This document shows, piece by piece, positions 7,385-16,169 of a stretch of DNA of 41,505 nucleotides. This stretch comes from Bacteroidales bacterium. GTDB lineage: Bacteria > Bacteroidota > Bacteroidia > Bacteroidales > P3. How positions within the stretch are numbered: position 1 is the stretch's first letter; every line of letters starts with the position of its first letter. The stretch covers positions 1-41,505 of the forward strand of contig JAEDJL010000017.1 of the NCBI GenBank assembly GCA_016296345.1, written 5' to 3'. A program made the position numbers and the translations under genes. Below the pieces are notes generated by a model. The model was not told the origin of the DNA. It ran no database searches and saw nothing but the letters and a program-made list of their open reading frames with translations.

Positions 7385-10300
7385 ATGAGCAATAAGTACA
7401 GAGAGTATAAGCAGCTTGACTTGACGCGTATCGGCAGTGAAGTACTCGAAAAGTGGCAAAAGGAAGACACATTCAGGCAGACATTGAAGCAAAGAGAAGG
7501 TTCAAAACCTTTTATCTTCTTTGAAGGTCCGCCTTCTGCCAACGGACAGCCGGGCATTCATCATGTCATGGCACGAACTATCAAAGATATTTTTTGCAGA
7601 TACAAATCCCAAAAAGGATATTACGTTTCCAGAAAAGCAGGTTGGGACACTCACGGACTGCCTGTTGAGTTGGGAGTGGAGAAAAAGCTCGGCATTACAA
7701 AGGAAGACATAGGCAGCAAAATATCTGTTGATGATTACAACGCCGAGTGCAGAAGCGAGGTGATGAAGTACAAAGATATGTGGGACAAATTGACAACTCA
7801 GATGGGTTATTGGGTCGATTTGGATAACCCTTACATCACTTTCAAAAACGAATATATCGAAACACTTTGGTATTTGCTCGGACAGCTGTATCAAAAAGGC
7901 TATCTATACAAAGGATATACCATTCAACCATTCTCGCCTGCCGCAGGTACGGGATTGAGTTCCCACGAACTCAATATGCCGGGCTGTTACAGAGATGTGA
8001 AAGACACTACCGCCGTTGTTCAATTCTCGATGAAAGAGCAGCAAAAGCTCAAAGAGCAGTTTGGTATCAAGGCAGAAGAACATATTTACTTCATTGCGTG
8101 GACCACAACGCCTTGGACGCTGCCTTCAAACACCGCTTTGGCTGTCGGACCGGGCATAGATTATGTTTTTGTCCGCACTTTCAACCCATACTCGGGCGAA
8201 TTGGAAATCGTAGTCATGGCAAAAGCCCGATTGAACGCCTTCTGCCCTGAAAAGAATGCAGTTTTGGCATTTTCCGACTACAAAAAAGGCGACAAGGATA
8301 TACCGTTTGAGGTGCTTGCAGAGTGCAAAGGAAAAGACCTTGTGGGATATTCTTACGAGCAGTTGATGAATTTTGTATCTCCAATGGGCAATGCTTTCAA
8401 GGTAATAGGCGGCGACTATGTTACAACCGAGGACGGAACGGGTATTGTCCACATTGCACCTACCTTTGGTGCAGATGACGACCGTGTAGCCAAGCAAGCA
8501 GGCATTGTTCCTTTGTTTGTGGTCGATAAGGCAGGCAAAAATCAACCTATGGTGGACCGTCAGGGCAAGTTCTTCAAGATTGAGGACTTGGACGAGGCGT
8601 TTGTACAAAATTATGTGAACCAAGAGGCTTACAAAGAGTACGCCGGACGATTTGTAAAGAACGCTTACGATGCTGCATTGACCGAAAAAGACCCTACATT
8701 GGACGTTGATTTGAGCGTATTGCTAAAACAGCAGGGCAAAGCGTTCAAAATCGAAAAGCATACCCACAATTATCCTCACTGTTGGAGAACCGACAAACCT
8801 ATATTGTACTATCCGCTCGACAGTTGGTTTATTAAAACCACCGCAATCAAAGACCGATTGATAGAACTCAACAAAACAATAAATTGGAAGCCCGAAGCAA
8901 CAGGAAGCGGACGCTTTGGCAACTGGTTGGAAAACCTTGTTGATTGGAATTTGAGCCGTTCGAGATATTGGGGAACGCCACTTCCGATTTGGAGAAGCGA
9001 AGACGGAGACGAGGAAATGTGCATCAGCTCGGTCGAAATGCTGTCAAACGAAATCGAAAAGAGCATTGCAGCCGGCTATATGAGCGAAAACCCATACAAA
9101 GACTTCAAAAACTACGATAGTTTCGACCTTCACCGACCATATATCGACAATGTGATATTGGTAAGTGCAAGTGGCAAGAAAATGTTCCGCGAACCCGACT
9201 TGATTGATGTTTGGTTCGATTCGGGTGCAATGCCGTATGCACAGGTTCATTATCCGTTTGAGTGCAACGATGAGCAGTTGAAGGCTTGCTTCCCTGCCGA
9301 TTTCATTGCCGAAGGTGTCGATCAAACTCGCGGTTGGTTCTTTACGCTGCACGCAATCGCCGCTTTGTGCTTCGACAGCGTCGCTTACAAAAATGTAGTC
9401 TCCAATGGATTGGTGTTGGATAAGGCAGGCAACAAGATGTCAAAGCGTCTCGGTAATGCAGTTGACCCGTTCGAGGTGTTGAATACCTATGGTGCGGACG
9501 CAACTCGCTGGTATATGATTACCAACACTCAGCCTTGGGAAAATCTGAAGTTCGATAAGGCGGGCATTGACGAGGTTCGCCGCAAGTTCTTCGGAACTCT
9601 GTACAATACTTACTCGTTCTTTGCTCTCTATGCGAACATTGACGGATTTACTTACAAGGAAGCAGACATCGAAACAGCAAAACGTCCCGAAATTGACCGC
9701 TGGATATTGTCCGAACTCAACACTTTGACAGACTATTGCGACAAGAGCTATTCGGAATATGAGCCAACAAAGGCAGGAAGAGCAATAGCTGATTTTGTAG
9801 ATGGATATTTGAGTAATTGGTATGTGCGTTTGTGCAGAAGAAGATTTTGGAAAGGGGAATACACTTCTGACAAAATCTCGGCTTATCAGACGCTTTACAC
9901 CTGCTTGGAGACGATTGCCCGTCTTGCAGCACCGATTGCACCATTCTTCTGCGAGAGATTGTTTGAGGATTTGAACTCTGTGAGCGGACGATTTGCACTT
10001 TGCAGCGTCCATGCGACCGATTTCCCGCAAAGCAACCCTGCTTTGGTCGATAAAGAGCTTGAAAACAGAATGCAGACTGCACAAAAGATTTGCTCTCTTG
10101 TGCTTTCGCTTCGCAAAAGGAACAACTTGAAGGTGCGTCAGCCGCTTTCGAGAATTATGATTCCTGCAAAGGACGCTCACCAACAGGCACAAATTGAAGC
10201 AGTAAAGGATTTAATTCTTTCGGAAGTAAATGTCAAGACGATAGACTTCCTTTCCAAGGAGAACAATGTGCTTGTCAAGAGCATAAAAGCCAACTTCAAG

Positions 10301-10801
10301 ACATTGGGACCTAAGTTTGGAGCAAAGATGAAAGCGATTGCTTCGGCTATTGCCTCATTCAGTCAGGAAGATATTGCAACTATCGAATGCGAGGGAAGAT
10401 TTAATTTGACAATAGGAGAAGAACAAATAGAGATTGCTCTTTCCGATGTGGAAATCATTACTCAGGATATTCCGGGTTGGGTTGTTGCCAACGAAGATGA
10501 CCTTACCGTTGCATTGGATACAACGATTACCGAAAGCCTTCGCATGGAAGGAATTTCGCGAGAGCTTGTCAATCGTATCCAAAACATCAGAAAGGAGCAA
10601 GGCTTTGACGTTACAGACAACATAATTGTCGAGATAGAAAAGCAAGAAACGCTTTGCAAGGCGGCAGAGGCTTTCAGCGATTATATTTGCAGCGAGACAC
10701 TCACCCAAAAGCTCATCTTCTCCGACAAGGTTGCCGACCCGCTTCAAACAATCGACGTCATTGAAGGCACAGAGCTTGCAATCCGAATAACCAAAGCATA
10801 A
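7385..10801 (+). CDS. ileS: Isoleucyl-tRNA synthetase
   Basis: The enzyme charges tRNA-Ile with isoleucine using ATP. The protein is 1138 residues, the long form usual in Bacteroidota. Class I signatures are present: the HIGH-type motif GIHH at 57-60 within PPSANGQPGIHHV, and KMSKR at 684-688. GWDTHGLPVE, TPWTLPSNTAL (editing domain), WNLSRSRYWGTPLP and DVWFDSGAMP are all intact. The C-terminal anticodon-binding region is complete. The start codon fits a promoter 43 bp upstream. lipB begins 3 bp after the stop, so the two are almost certainly co-transcribed. Confidence 0.97.
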   Translation: MSNKYREYKQLDLTRIGSEVLEKWQKEDTFRQTLKQREGSKPFIFFEGPPSANGQPGIHHVMARTIKDIFCRYKSQKGYYVSRKAGWDTHGLPVELGVEKKLGITKEDIGSKISVDDYNAECRSEVMKYKDMWDKLTTQMGYWVDLDNPYITFKNEYIETLWYLLGQLYQKGYLYKGYTIQPFSPAAGTGLSSHELNMPGCYRDVKDTTAVVQFSMKEQQKLKEQFGIKAEEHIYFIAWTTTPWTLPSNTALAVGPGIDYVFVRTFNPYSGELEIVVMAKARLNAFCPEKNAVLAFSDYKKGDKDIPFEVLAECKGKDLVGYSYEQLMNFVSPMGNAFKVIGGDYVTTEDGTGIVHIAPTFGADDDRVAKQAGIVPLFVVDKAGKNQPMVDRQGKFFKIEDLDEAFVQNYVNQEAYKEYAGRFVKNAYDAALTEKDPTLDVDLSVLLKQQGKAFKIEKHTHNYPHCWRTDKPILYYPLDSWFIKTTAIKDRLIELNKTINWKPEATGSGRFGNWLENLVDWNLSRSRYWGTPLPIWRSEDGDEEMCISSVEMLSNEIEKSIAAGYMSENPYKDFKNYDSFDLHRPYIDNVILVSASGKKMFREPDLIDVWFDSGAMPYAQVHYPFECNDEQLKACFPADFIAEGVDQTRGWFFTLHAIAALCFDSVAYKNVVSNGLVLDKAGNKMSKRLGNAVDPFEVLNTYGADATRWYMITNTQPWENLKFDKAGIDEVRRKFFGTLYNTYSFFALYANIDGFTYKEADIETAKRPEIDRWILSELNTLTDYCDKSYSEYEPTKAGRAIADFVDGYLSNWYVRLCRRRFWKGEYTSDKISAYQTLYTCLETIARLAAPIAPFFCERLFEDLNSVSGRFALCSVHATDFPQSNPALVDKELENRMQTAQKICSLVLSLRKRNNLKVRQPLSRIMIPAKDAHQQAQIEAVKDLILSEVNVKTIDFLSKENNVLVKSIKANFKTLGPKFGAKMKAIASAIASFSQEDIATIECEGRFNLTIGEEQIEIALSDVEIITQDIPGWVVANEDDLTVALDTTITESLRMEGISRELVNRIQNIRKEQGFDVTDNIIVEIEKQETLCKAAEAFSDYICSETLTQKLIFSDKVADPLQTIDVIEGTELAIRITKA

Positions 10802-10804
10802 ACG

Positions 10805-11467
10805 ATGCAGCTGAATTTTGAAAATTGGGGACTTGTTCCCTACGATGTTGCACTGAGAAAGCAAGAGGAATTGTTCAATCGAAAGGTTGAGCAGAAATTG
10901 CTTTCTCAGGGCGATATATCCGAGGACTTTATTGTCTGCACTCACCCTCATGTCTATACTCTGGGCAAGCATGGCAAGGCTTCAAACCTGCTTGCAAACG
11001 ACGATTTCCTCAAAAAGATTGGTGCATCTTTTTATCACATCAACCGAGGAGGCGACATAACTTACCATGGTCCGGGACAAATTGTGGGATACCCGAGTTT
11101 GGATATAGACAGCTTGAATTTGACCTTGCGAACCTACATTGAGAGCATAGAAGAGAGCGTTATACAACTAATGGACGACTATAATATTAAATGTGAACGC
11201 CTCAAGGGTGCAACAGGAGTGTGGATTGATGCTCACACAAGCCATGCTCGCAAGATTTGTGCAATAGGTGTCAAAGCCTCTCGGGGAATTACCATGCACG
11301 GATTTGCATTTAATGTCAATACAGACCTGACTTACTTCAACTACATCAACCCTTGCGGATTTACAGACAAGGGAGTAACGAGCATGAAGCAGGAGTTGGG
11401 ACAGGAATTTGACACCTCATTGGTCGCAAAACAGCTTTTTGACAAATTTGTTTCAATCGTAGAGTAA
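10805..11467 (+). CDS. lipB: Lipoyl(octanoyl) transferase
   Basis: LipB moves octanoyl from acyl carrier protein to lipoyl domains of 2-oxoacid dehydrogenases and the glycine cleavage H protein. The 220-residue protein contains the family segments YTLGKHGK, RGGDITYHGPGQIVGYP, GATGVW and CAIGVKASRGITMHGFAFN. The catalytic pair is visible as K157 (in IGVKASRG) and C184 (in NPCGF). It follows ileS by 3 bp. Repeat array C begins within a few bases of its stop codon. Confidence 0.95.
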   Translation: MQLNFENWGLVPYDVALRKQEELFNRKVEQKLLSQGDISEDFIVCTHPHVYTLGKHGKASNLLANDDFLKKIGASFYHINRGGDITYHGPGQIVGYPSLDIDSLNLTLRTYIESIEESVIQLMDDYNIKCERLKGATGVWIDAHTSHARKICAIGVKASRGITMHGFAFNVNTDLTYFNYINPCGFTDKGVTSMKQELGQEFDTSLVAKQLFDKFVSIVE

Positions 11468-11567
11468 CAAAACGGCGTTTCGGCATGACTGAAACGCCGT
11501 TTCATTCGAGCAAAACGCCGTTTTATTTTGTTGAAACGGCGTTTTATTTTGCTCAAAACGCCGTTCT
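11468..11567. repeat. 21-bp phased palindrome array C (5 units)
   Basis: Cores start at 11472, 11494, 11515, 11536 and 11558, with intervals of 22, 21, 21 and 22 bp and orientation + - - + -. The array begins right at the lipB stop codon. Adjacent opposite units could pair as hairpins of about 12 bp, so it may also end lipB transcription, though no T-run follows. Confidence 0.9.
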
Positions 11568-11624
11568 AATCTCTTGATAATCTGTATTTGTCAAAATAAA
11601 TTGACGAAAAGCCCTCGCAAAACT

Positions 11625-11654
11625 TTGCCAATCGGCAAAAAAGTCGTATCTTTG
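11625..11654 (+). promoter_or_regulatory. Bacteroidota promoter for tRNA-Cys
   Basis: TTG at 11625-11627 and TATCTTTG at 11647-11654 are separated by 19 bp. The -7 box lies 17 bp before the mature tRNA 5' end. Confidence 0.7.
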
Positions 11655-11671
11655 CAAACGCAAAAAGACAA

Positions 11672-11742
11672 GGTCTCTTGGCCGAGAGGTTAGGCACCGG
11701 TCTGCAAAACCGTTTACTCCAGTTCGAATCTGGAAGAGACCT
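11672..11742 (+). tRNA. tRNA-Cys (anticodon GCA)
   Basis: The 71-nt cloverleaf has acceptor stem GGTCTCT paired with AGAGACC. The anticodon loop CTGCAAA (GCA) is closed by CCGGT/ACCG-type pairs, and the T-arm contains the TTCGAAT loop. The discriminator base is T (11742), as expected for tRNA-Cys. CCA is not encoded. Confidence 0.95.
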
Positions 11743-11756
11743 CAAAAAATCTTGAC

Positions 11757-11788
11757 AAAGCCGCTTCAAAACGAAGACGGCTTTTTTT
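11757..11788 (+). terminator. Terminator after tRNA-Cys
   Basis: AAAGCCGCTTC (11757-11767) pairs with GAAG and CGGCTTT (11773-11784) with one bulged A, then continues into a run of T ending at 11788. Confidence 0.8.
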
Positions 11789-11841
11789 GTTGCTTGAAAA
11801 CAAGGCAATAATGTATCACTTTCGGGCGTTATTGTCAAAGT

Positions 11842-12279
11842 ATGAAAGATATGACACGAACAATCAACAAACACAAAGCCTTGGGGGCTGTGATAATTCT
11901 TGCTTCTGCCTTGGCAACGGCTTGTTCTTCGTCGGACACCGAGCCGATTGTTTGCAGCCTTACCCATATCAGCGATTGCGTTGCTCCTTGCAATATGGCA
12001 GAAGGCAAGAAGGATATGTCGGCTGCAAGTTACCATTGGATAAGCAGCGGAAAAATGGAGGTAACTCTTACAAATGTTGCCCTGCCCTGCCAAAGCGGTG
12101 CTTTTGAAACGGAGGCAAAAGTCGATAACTCCCGAATAGAGATAACTACAAAGCCCGAAAGCAGCAATAACTCTTGCAAATGTTTCAAAAATTACAGAAT
12201 TGAAGTCGGCGGAATACCGCAAGGCGACTATATGGTGGTGCTTGACAGCAGGGAATTGGGAATGGTGAGAATTTATTAA
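11842..12279 (+). CDS. Small putative lipoprotein of unknown function
   Basis: The 145-residue protein starts with a positively charged segment and a hydrophobic stretch ending ATACSSSD, which looks like a lipoprotein signal with Cys near residue 29. Bacteroidota often have Ser/Asp-rich sequence after that Cys. The mature part has further Cys residues (SLTHISDC, APC, LPC, SCKC) and predicted beta-strand character, with EVGGIPQGDYMVVL near the end. I do not recognise the family. An ATG at 11851 is an alternative start. The next gene, a secreted thioredoxin, starts 19 bp downstream; the Cys content makes a redox partnership possible but unproven. Confidence 0.6.
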   Translation: MKDMTRTINKHKALGAVIILASALATACSSSDTEPIVCSLTHISDCVAPCNMAEGKKDMSAASYHWISSGKMEVTLTNVALPCQSGAFETEAKVDNSRIEITTKPESSNNSCKCFKNYRIEVGGIPQGDYMVVLDSRELGMVRIY

Positions 12280-12298
12280 ACGAAAACAAATCATAGAT

Positions 12299-12739
12299 AT
12301 GAGAAAAACATTATTTTTAACAGCGTTTCTGATGATTTTCGGCTTGTCGGAAGCGATTTATGCACAGAAAAAACCTATTGAAATAAACAAGCAGGATTTT
12401 ATAAGCAAGGTTATCAACTACGAAGACCTAAACGACTCTTGGCAATACCTTGGAGACAAGCCTGCAATAGTCGAATTTTATGCCGATTGGTGTCCTCCGT
12501 GCAAGGTAATGGCATCTGTGTTGAAAGACTTGGCAAAAGAGTATGCAGGAAAGATGTATGTCTATAAGATTAACGTCGATAAGCAGAAGGAACTCTCAAA
12601 AGAAATAGGCATTGCGAGCATTCCGACAATCTTTATCTGCCCTGTGGGAAAGCAACCCCTTGTTGTGAGCGGTGCAGTGTCCAAAGAAACTTTGCAGATG
12701 TACATTGAAGAAGAACTCTTCGGCAATATTTCCGAATAA
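12299..12739 (+). CDS. Secreted thioredoxin-family protein
   Basis: The 146-residue protein has an N-terminal signal peptide (hydrophobic residues 4-19, probable cleavage after IYA at 22) and a thioredoxin fold. The active site WCPPC has Cys at 65 and 68, and the conserved cis-proline is in ASIPT (P109). It probably works in the periplasm as a thiol-disulfide reductase or oxidase. The CPPC site is typical of periplasmic thioredoxin-like proteins of Bacteroidota. It lies 19 bp after the small Cys-rich lipoprotein gene, and the two may form a unit. A strong hairpin in array D follows. Confidence 0.85.
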   Translation: MRKTLFLTAFLMIFGLSEAIYAQKKPIEINKQDFISKVINYEDLNDSWQYLGDKPAIVEFYADWCPPCKVMASVLKDLAKEYAGKMYVYKINVDKQKELSKEIGIASIPTIFICPVGKQPLVVSGAVSKETLQMYIEEELFGNISE

Positions 12740-12800
12740 AGCTACGCTTTCCACACTCGGAAAGCAATTCTATTAAATTCTTGTGGTACAATAGATTGGA

Positions 12801-12839
12801 AAAGTCGGCGATTTGTCTGAAAAAGATCGCCGACTTTTT
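12801..12839. terminator. Hairpin terminator between convergent genes (inside array D)
   Basis: AAAGTCGGCGAT (12801-12812) pairs perfectly over 12 bp with ATCGCCGACTTT (12826-12837) around a 13-nt loop. The right side continues into T, so it can end the plus-strand thioredoxin transcript. It could also act on the minus-strand operon. Confidence 0.7.
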
Positions 12840-12901
12840 GAAAAATATCGGCGTTCTTTTTGAAAAAGACGCCGCTGTTTTTTGAAAAAACGCCGTTTTA
12901 T
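12801..12901. repeat. 21-bp phased palindrome array D (5 units)
   Basis: Cores start at 12805 (TCGGCGA), 12827 (TCGCCGA), 12848 (TCGGCGT), 12869 (ACGCCGC) and 12890 (ACGCCGT), with spacing 22, 21, 21, 21. Several spacers contain TTTTTGAAAAA. The core bases vary here, yet the phase is kept. It lies between the convergent thioredoxin and histidine kinase genes. Confidence 0.85.
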
Positions 12902-12906
12902 TTTGA

Positions 12907-13941
12907 CTATTTGGCAACTCTCTTCAGGGTAAAGCCGAAAGTCGTTCCTTCTCCGAGCCTGCTGCGAACGTTAAGCGTCTGTTTGTGTGCCTCGATTATG
13001 TGTTTTACTATTGCAAGACCAAGTCCCGTTCCTCCGTTTTCCTTTGAGCGAGCCTTGTCGGTGCGATAAAATCTTTCAAACAGACGGTTCAAATCTTTTT
13101 CTGCCACACCAATTCCCTCGTCTGCCACTTCTATGAGAGCTTGGTCGCCCATGTCGAAAAATTTTACCTTGATTATTCCGCCTTCTTTCTTGGAATATTT
13201 GATTGCGTTGTCCAAAAGATTGCTCAATACCTGACGAATGCGATTTTTGTCGGCTTCCACATAGAGCGGTTCGGAGTATTGGATTTTGATTTCGAGATTG
13301 CGTTCCCGGGCTTTGGCTTCGAGGGTTTCTGCGGTCTCCTCTGTGAGTTCCAACATATCGAAACGAGTGATGTCCAACTTGATTTCGCCGCTTTCCAATT
13401 GCGAAATGGTATCCAAATCGTTCACAATGGCAATCATTCTTTCAATACCTGCCTCGGTGCGTTGAAGATATTTCTTTGTGAGTTCCTTTTCCTCCATTGC
13501 CCCGTCCAAGAGTGTGGAAATATATCCTTGAATTGTGAAAATGGGAGTTTTTAATTCGTGAGCCACATCGCCTATGTATTCTTTTCGATACTTCTCCATT
13601 TCGACCATTTGGTCAATTTTGCCCGTTTGTTCGTAAATCCACTTATCTACTTCTTCGCCCACATCGGACAAATTGATTTTTCCCGAATTTACTTTCTTCT
13701 TTACGTCTTTTTTATTGATTTTAAAATTGTATATGTTCTTGTAAATGGTGTTTACCTTGTCATATACTTCTTTCTGAATCCAATATCGCGTTATGAAAAA
13801 CACGACTGCAAATTCCACAACGCAGACAAGCAACAGCGACATGAGGTTGAACTCTCCGAAATGGAGCAACAATGCCGATATTGCGAACAATGCAATCATG
13901 CTCCAGAAGGCTGTGAGCAGCGAAATAAACTTTGTCTTCAT
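12907..13941 (-). CDS. Sensor histidine kinase (PhoR/VicK type)
   Basis: The 344-residue protein has two membrane segments (about 6-28 and 33-52) with almost no extracytoplasmic loop. An ~60-residue linker follows, then a HisKA domain with phospho-acceptor H128 in DVAHELKTPIFTIQGY. The HATPase domain has N box NLLDNAIKYSK, G1 DEGIGV, F box RLFERFYR and G2 GGTGLGLAIVKHI. The minimal periplasmic region suggests it senses an intramembrane or intracellular signal. It starts 1 bp after the stop of the response regulator, its obvious partner. It is the last gene of the run that begins at 19579. Confidence 0.95.
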   Translation of the reverse strand: MKTKFISLLTAFWSMIALFAISALLLHFGEFNLMSLLLVCVVEFAVVFFITRYWIQKEVYDKVNTIYKNIYNFKINKKDVKKKVNSGKINLSDVGEEVDKWIYEQTGKIDQMVEMEKYRKEYIGDVAHELKTPIFTIQGYISTLLDGAMEEKELTKKYLQRTEAGIERMIAIVNDLDTISQLESGEIKLDITRFDMLELTEETAETLEAKARERNLEIKIQYSEPLYVEADKNRIRQVLSNLLDNAIKYSKKEGGIIKVKFFDMGDQALIEVADEGIGVAEKDLNRLFERFYRTDKARSKENGGTGLGLAIVKHIIEAHKQTLNVRSRLGEGTTFGFTLKRVAK

Positions 13942-13942
13942 G

Positions 13943-14623
13943 TTATTCTTCGTATTTATATCCTATTCCTTTGTATGTCTTTATCTTGTCGGTATGCAGT
14001 TTGTCGCGGAGCTTCTTTATGTGAACGTCAATCGTCCTTTCGCCCACCACAACTTCGTCTCCCCAAACTGCAGAGTAGATTTCATCTCTCGAATGTATCT
14101 TTTCGGTGTGAGTTGTAAGGTAAAGCAGAAGTTCAAACTCCTTTTTTGAGAGAGCAACTTTACCGTTTGGAGTTGTAACTGTGTAGTTGTCTTTGTCTAT
14201 GGTGAGGTTTTCCAATTCTATTTTGTGATTGTCGTTTGACAGATTGTCGGTTTTTCTTCTCAATACGGCTCTTATGCGGCTGATAAGCACCTTTGGCTTT
14301 ACGGGTTTGGACACATAGTCATCTGCTCCGCACTCAAAGCCTTCTATCTGCATATAATCTTCGTTTCGGGCGGTGAGAAAAATTATCATAGTGTCCTTCA
14401 AGCTCTCTTCTTTGCGGATATGCTTGCAAGTTTCCAAGCCGTCCCAGCCCGGCATCATCATATCGAGAACAATAATGTCGGGAATTATTTCCTTGGCTGT
14501 GGCAAAGGCAGTCTCGCCATCGGTTGCCGTGCTGACGACAAAGCCGTCCTTTTCCATGACGTACGAAAGAAATTCCAATATATCGGTGTCATCGTCCACC
14601 AACAAGACGCTTGGTTTGTCCAT
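13943..14623 (-). CDS. OmpR/PhoB-family response regulator
   Basis: The 226-residue protein has an N-terminal receiver domain with acidic pocket D10-D12, phospho-acceptor D54 (IVLDMMMPGWDG), T84 and K106 (YVSKPVKP). A C-terminal winged-helix domain follows (LSKKEFELLLYL..ERTIDVHIKKLRDKL..GIGYKYEE). It is a DNA-binding regulator controlled by the adjacent kinase. It starts 7 bp after maf and ends 1 bp before the kinase start. The sequence does not show its targets. Confidence 0.95.
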   Translation of the reverse strand: MDKPSVLLVDDDTDILEFLSYVMEKDGFVVSTATDGETAFATAKEIIPDIIVLDMMMPGWDGLETCKHIRKEESLKDTMIIFLTARNEDYMQIEGFECGADDYVSKPVKPKVLISRIRAVLRRKTDNLSNDNHKIELENLTIDKDNYTVTTPNGKVALSKKEFELLLYLTTHTEKIHSRDEIYSAVWGDEVVVGERTIDVHIKKLRDKLHTDKIKTYKGIGYKYEE

Positions 14624-14630
14624 ATCGATA

Positions 14631-15218
14631 TTATATTTTCATTTGTCCGAGAGTTGAGAAGAGTTTATTGCAGGGTAATCCCATTATTGTGTAGTAATCT
14701 CCCTCTATCTTCTCAATCCCTATAAGTCCTATCCACTCTTGAATGCCGTAACTGCCTGCCTTGTCAAACGGTTGAAAGCAATCAATATAGTAATTCATCT
14801 CTTCAAGGGTCAGAGTGCGGAAATAAACCTTGGCAACAGAGTGAAAGGTCGTCTCTTGGTGGCAACTTCTGAGAGTGCAAGCGGTAATCACTCTGTGTTC
14901 TCTTCCGCTTAGCATTTCCAAGTAGTGCATTGCCTGCTCTTTGTTGCGAGGTTTTCCGAGTGCCTGCCCGTTTACGAACACCAAAGTGTCAGCTGTTACC
15001 AACACACTGCCGCTTTCTATCGGCAAAGCGTAAGCGTGGTTCTTTGTTTTGGCAAGATGCTCTGCCAACTCAAAGTCTTGCAACCCTTCTTTGGCTTTTT
15101 CCTCCACCTCAATCTTGGTGGTAACAACCTCAAAGCCCATTTGCTTCAAGAGTTGCAGGCGTCTGGGCGATTGGGACGCCAATATGATTTTTACACTCAG
15201 CAAATCAGACAAGTGCAT
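14631..15218 (-). CDS. Maf-family nucleoside triphosphate pyrophosphatase
   Basis: The 195-residue protein carries the Maf signature ILASQSPRRLQLL (S15, P18, R19, R20) and the catalytic-base Asp in VTADTLV (D77). LGKPRNKEQAMHYL and LSGREHRVITA are further family segments. Family members hydrolyse dTTP, UTP or modified nucleotides and are thought to clean the pool or restrain septation. Its start overlaps the end of the upstream prenyltransferase gene by 14 bp, so the two are translationally coupled. Confidence 0.9.
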   Translation of the reverse strand: MHLSDLLSVKIILASQSPRRLQLLKQMGFEVVTTKIEVEEKAKEGLQDFELAEHLAKTKNHAYALPIESGSVLVTADTLVFVNGQALGKPRNKEQAMHYLEMLSGREHRVITACTLRSCHQETTFHSVAKVYFRTLTLEEMNYYIDCFQPFDKAGSYGIQEWIGLIGIEKIEGDYYTIMGLPCNKLFSTLGQMKI

Positions 15219-16167
15219 AGGGAATAATGTATTTTATGCTCGTTATTGCGAATAACAAAGAGATGAAAACCATGTTCAAGAGCTTGACAAGAAAGTCGTA
15301 ATCTTGCACCGACTTGGCAGGACGCATCTCTTTGACAAAATACAATAGGGGAAGGTAAATCAAAATCGAAATTCCACCAAGGACAATCATCTTGTCAGCT
15401 TGATAATAGCGGTATTGGAAAAATGCTGTTGCCGCAATGAGCAGAACAACAAGAAAATATGTCGTCTTCTTTGTTGCTTCCTCTCCGAAATAGAGGGCAA
15501 AGCTCCTGCTGTTTATCAGCTTTGCATCGTCCATATCCCTCAAATCTGCAACTATTTCGGTCAAAAGACTGAGCATGAAGGCAAATCCTCCGAAGCAAAG
15601 GCTGAACTGGCTCATCATTGCGATGTTTTGTTCTCCTATTGCCTCAAAGAGCTTTGGCTCGGAGGCAAGACAAGCTGTCTCAAACGCTGTCGGAAGCAAA
15701 AAAAGCGAAGCCACACACAACGCTCTCAGCAATTTGCCTGCCACAGGTTGAAAACAAAATCTTTTGGAACGAAAGTACATTATGCCGAAAAGCACAATCA
15801 TTATAGTGCCAAGGTGAACAAATCCGTTCAAAGCTCCTATTGTGTAAGCCGTTGCAAGAGAAAGTACAAGCAAAACACCGCAAAGCACTTTTGCAGTCTG
15901 CTCTTGAAGAAGTGTTCCGATGAAAGACTTGCCGTCTCTTATGATTTTGTATTTTTCTTTGTTGATTATCTCGTCGGCAATGCTGCAAGATGCAAAGAGT
16001 AAAACGACCGACAAAACGAACAAAGCATAGAAAGCAACGCTCAAAGCAGGACTTAGCTCAAATACTTCGTAGAAATAATCGTGAATAAACACCCTTACGA
16101 CAACCAAAGTTATCGCAACAAGGAGAATACTTTTCCAACGTATCAGTTCAAAGAAGTCTTTTATCAT
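15205..16167 (-). CDS. UbiA-like prenyltransferase, membrane protein
   Basis: The 320-residue protein has about eight membrane segments. UbiA enzymes carry two Asp-rich motifs. The first is degenerate here (CSIADEIINKEKYK, residues 61-74), while the second is better preserved (EIVADLRDMDDAKLIN, 204-219, followed by SRSFALYFG). Related Bacteroidota proteins next to maf are usually called geranylgeranylglycerol-phosphate geranylgeranyltransferase-like; the true substrate is not known. It starts 2 bp after the stop of the MORN gene and overlaps maf by 14 bp. Confidence 0.7.
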   Translation of the reverse strand: MIKDFFELIRWKSILLVAITLVVVRVFIHDYFYEVFELSPALSVAFYALFVLSVVLLFASCSIADEIINKEKYKIIRDGKSFIGTLLQEQTAKVLCGVLLVLSLATAYTIGALNGFVHLGTIMIVLFGIMYFRSKRFCFQPVAGKLLRALCVASLFLLPTAFETACLASEPKLFEAIGEQNIAMMSQFSLCFGGFAFMLSLLTEIVADLRDMDDAKLINSRSFALYFGEEATKKTTYFLVVLLIAATAFFQYRYYQADKMIVLGGISILIYLPLLYFVKEMRPAKSVQDYDFLVKLLNMVFISLLFAITSIKYIIPYALV

Positions 16168-16169
16168 CT

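Noticed and set aside
9440..10192. Open frame antisense to ileS (250 codons)
   Set aside because: ileS is unquestionable on the other strand, and the antisense translation has no recognisable features.
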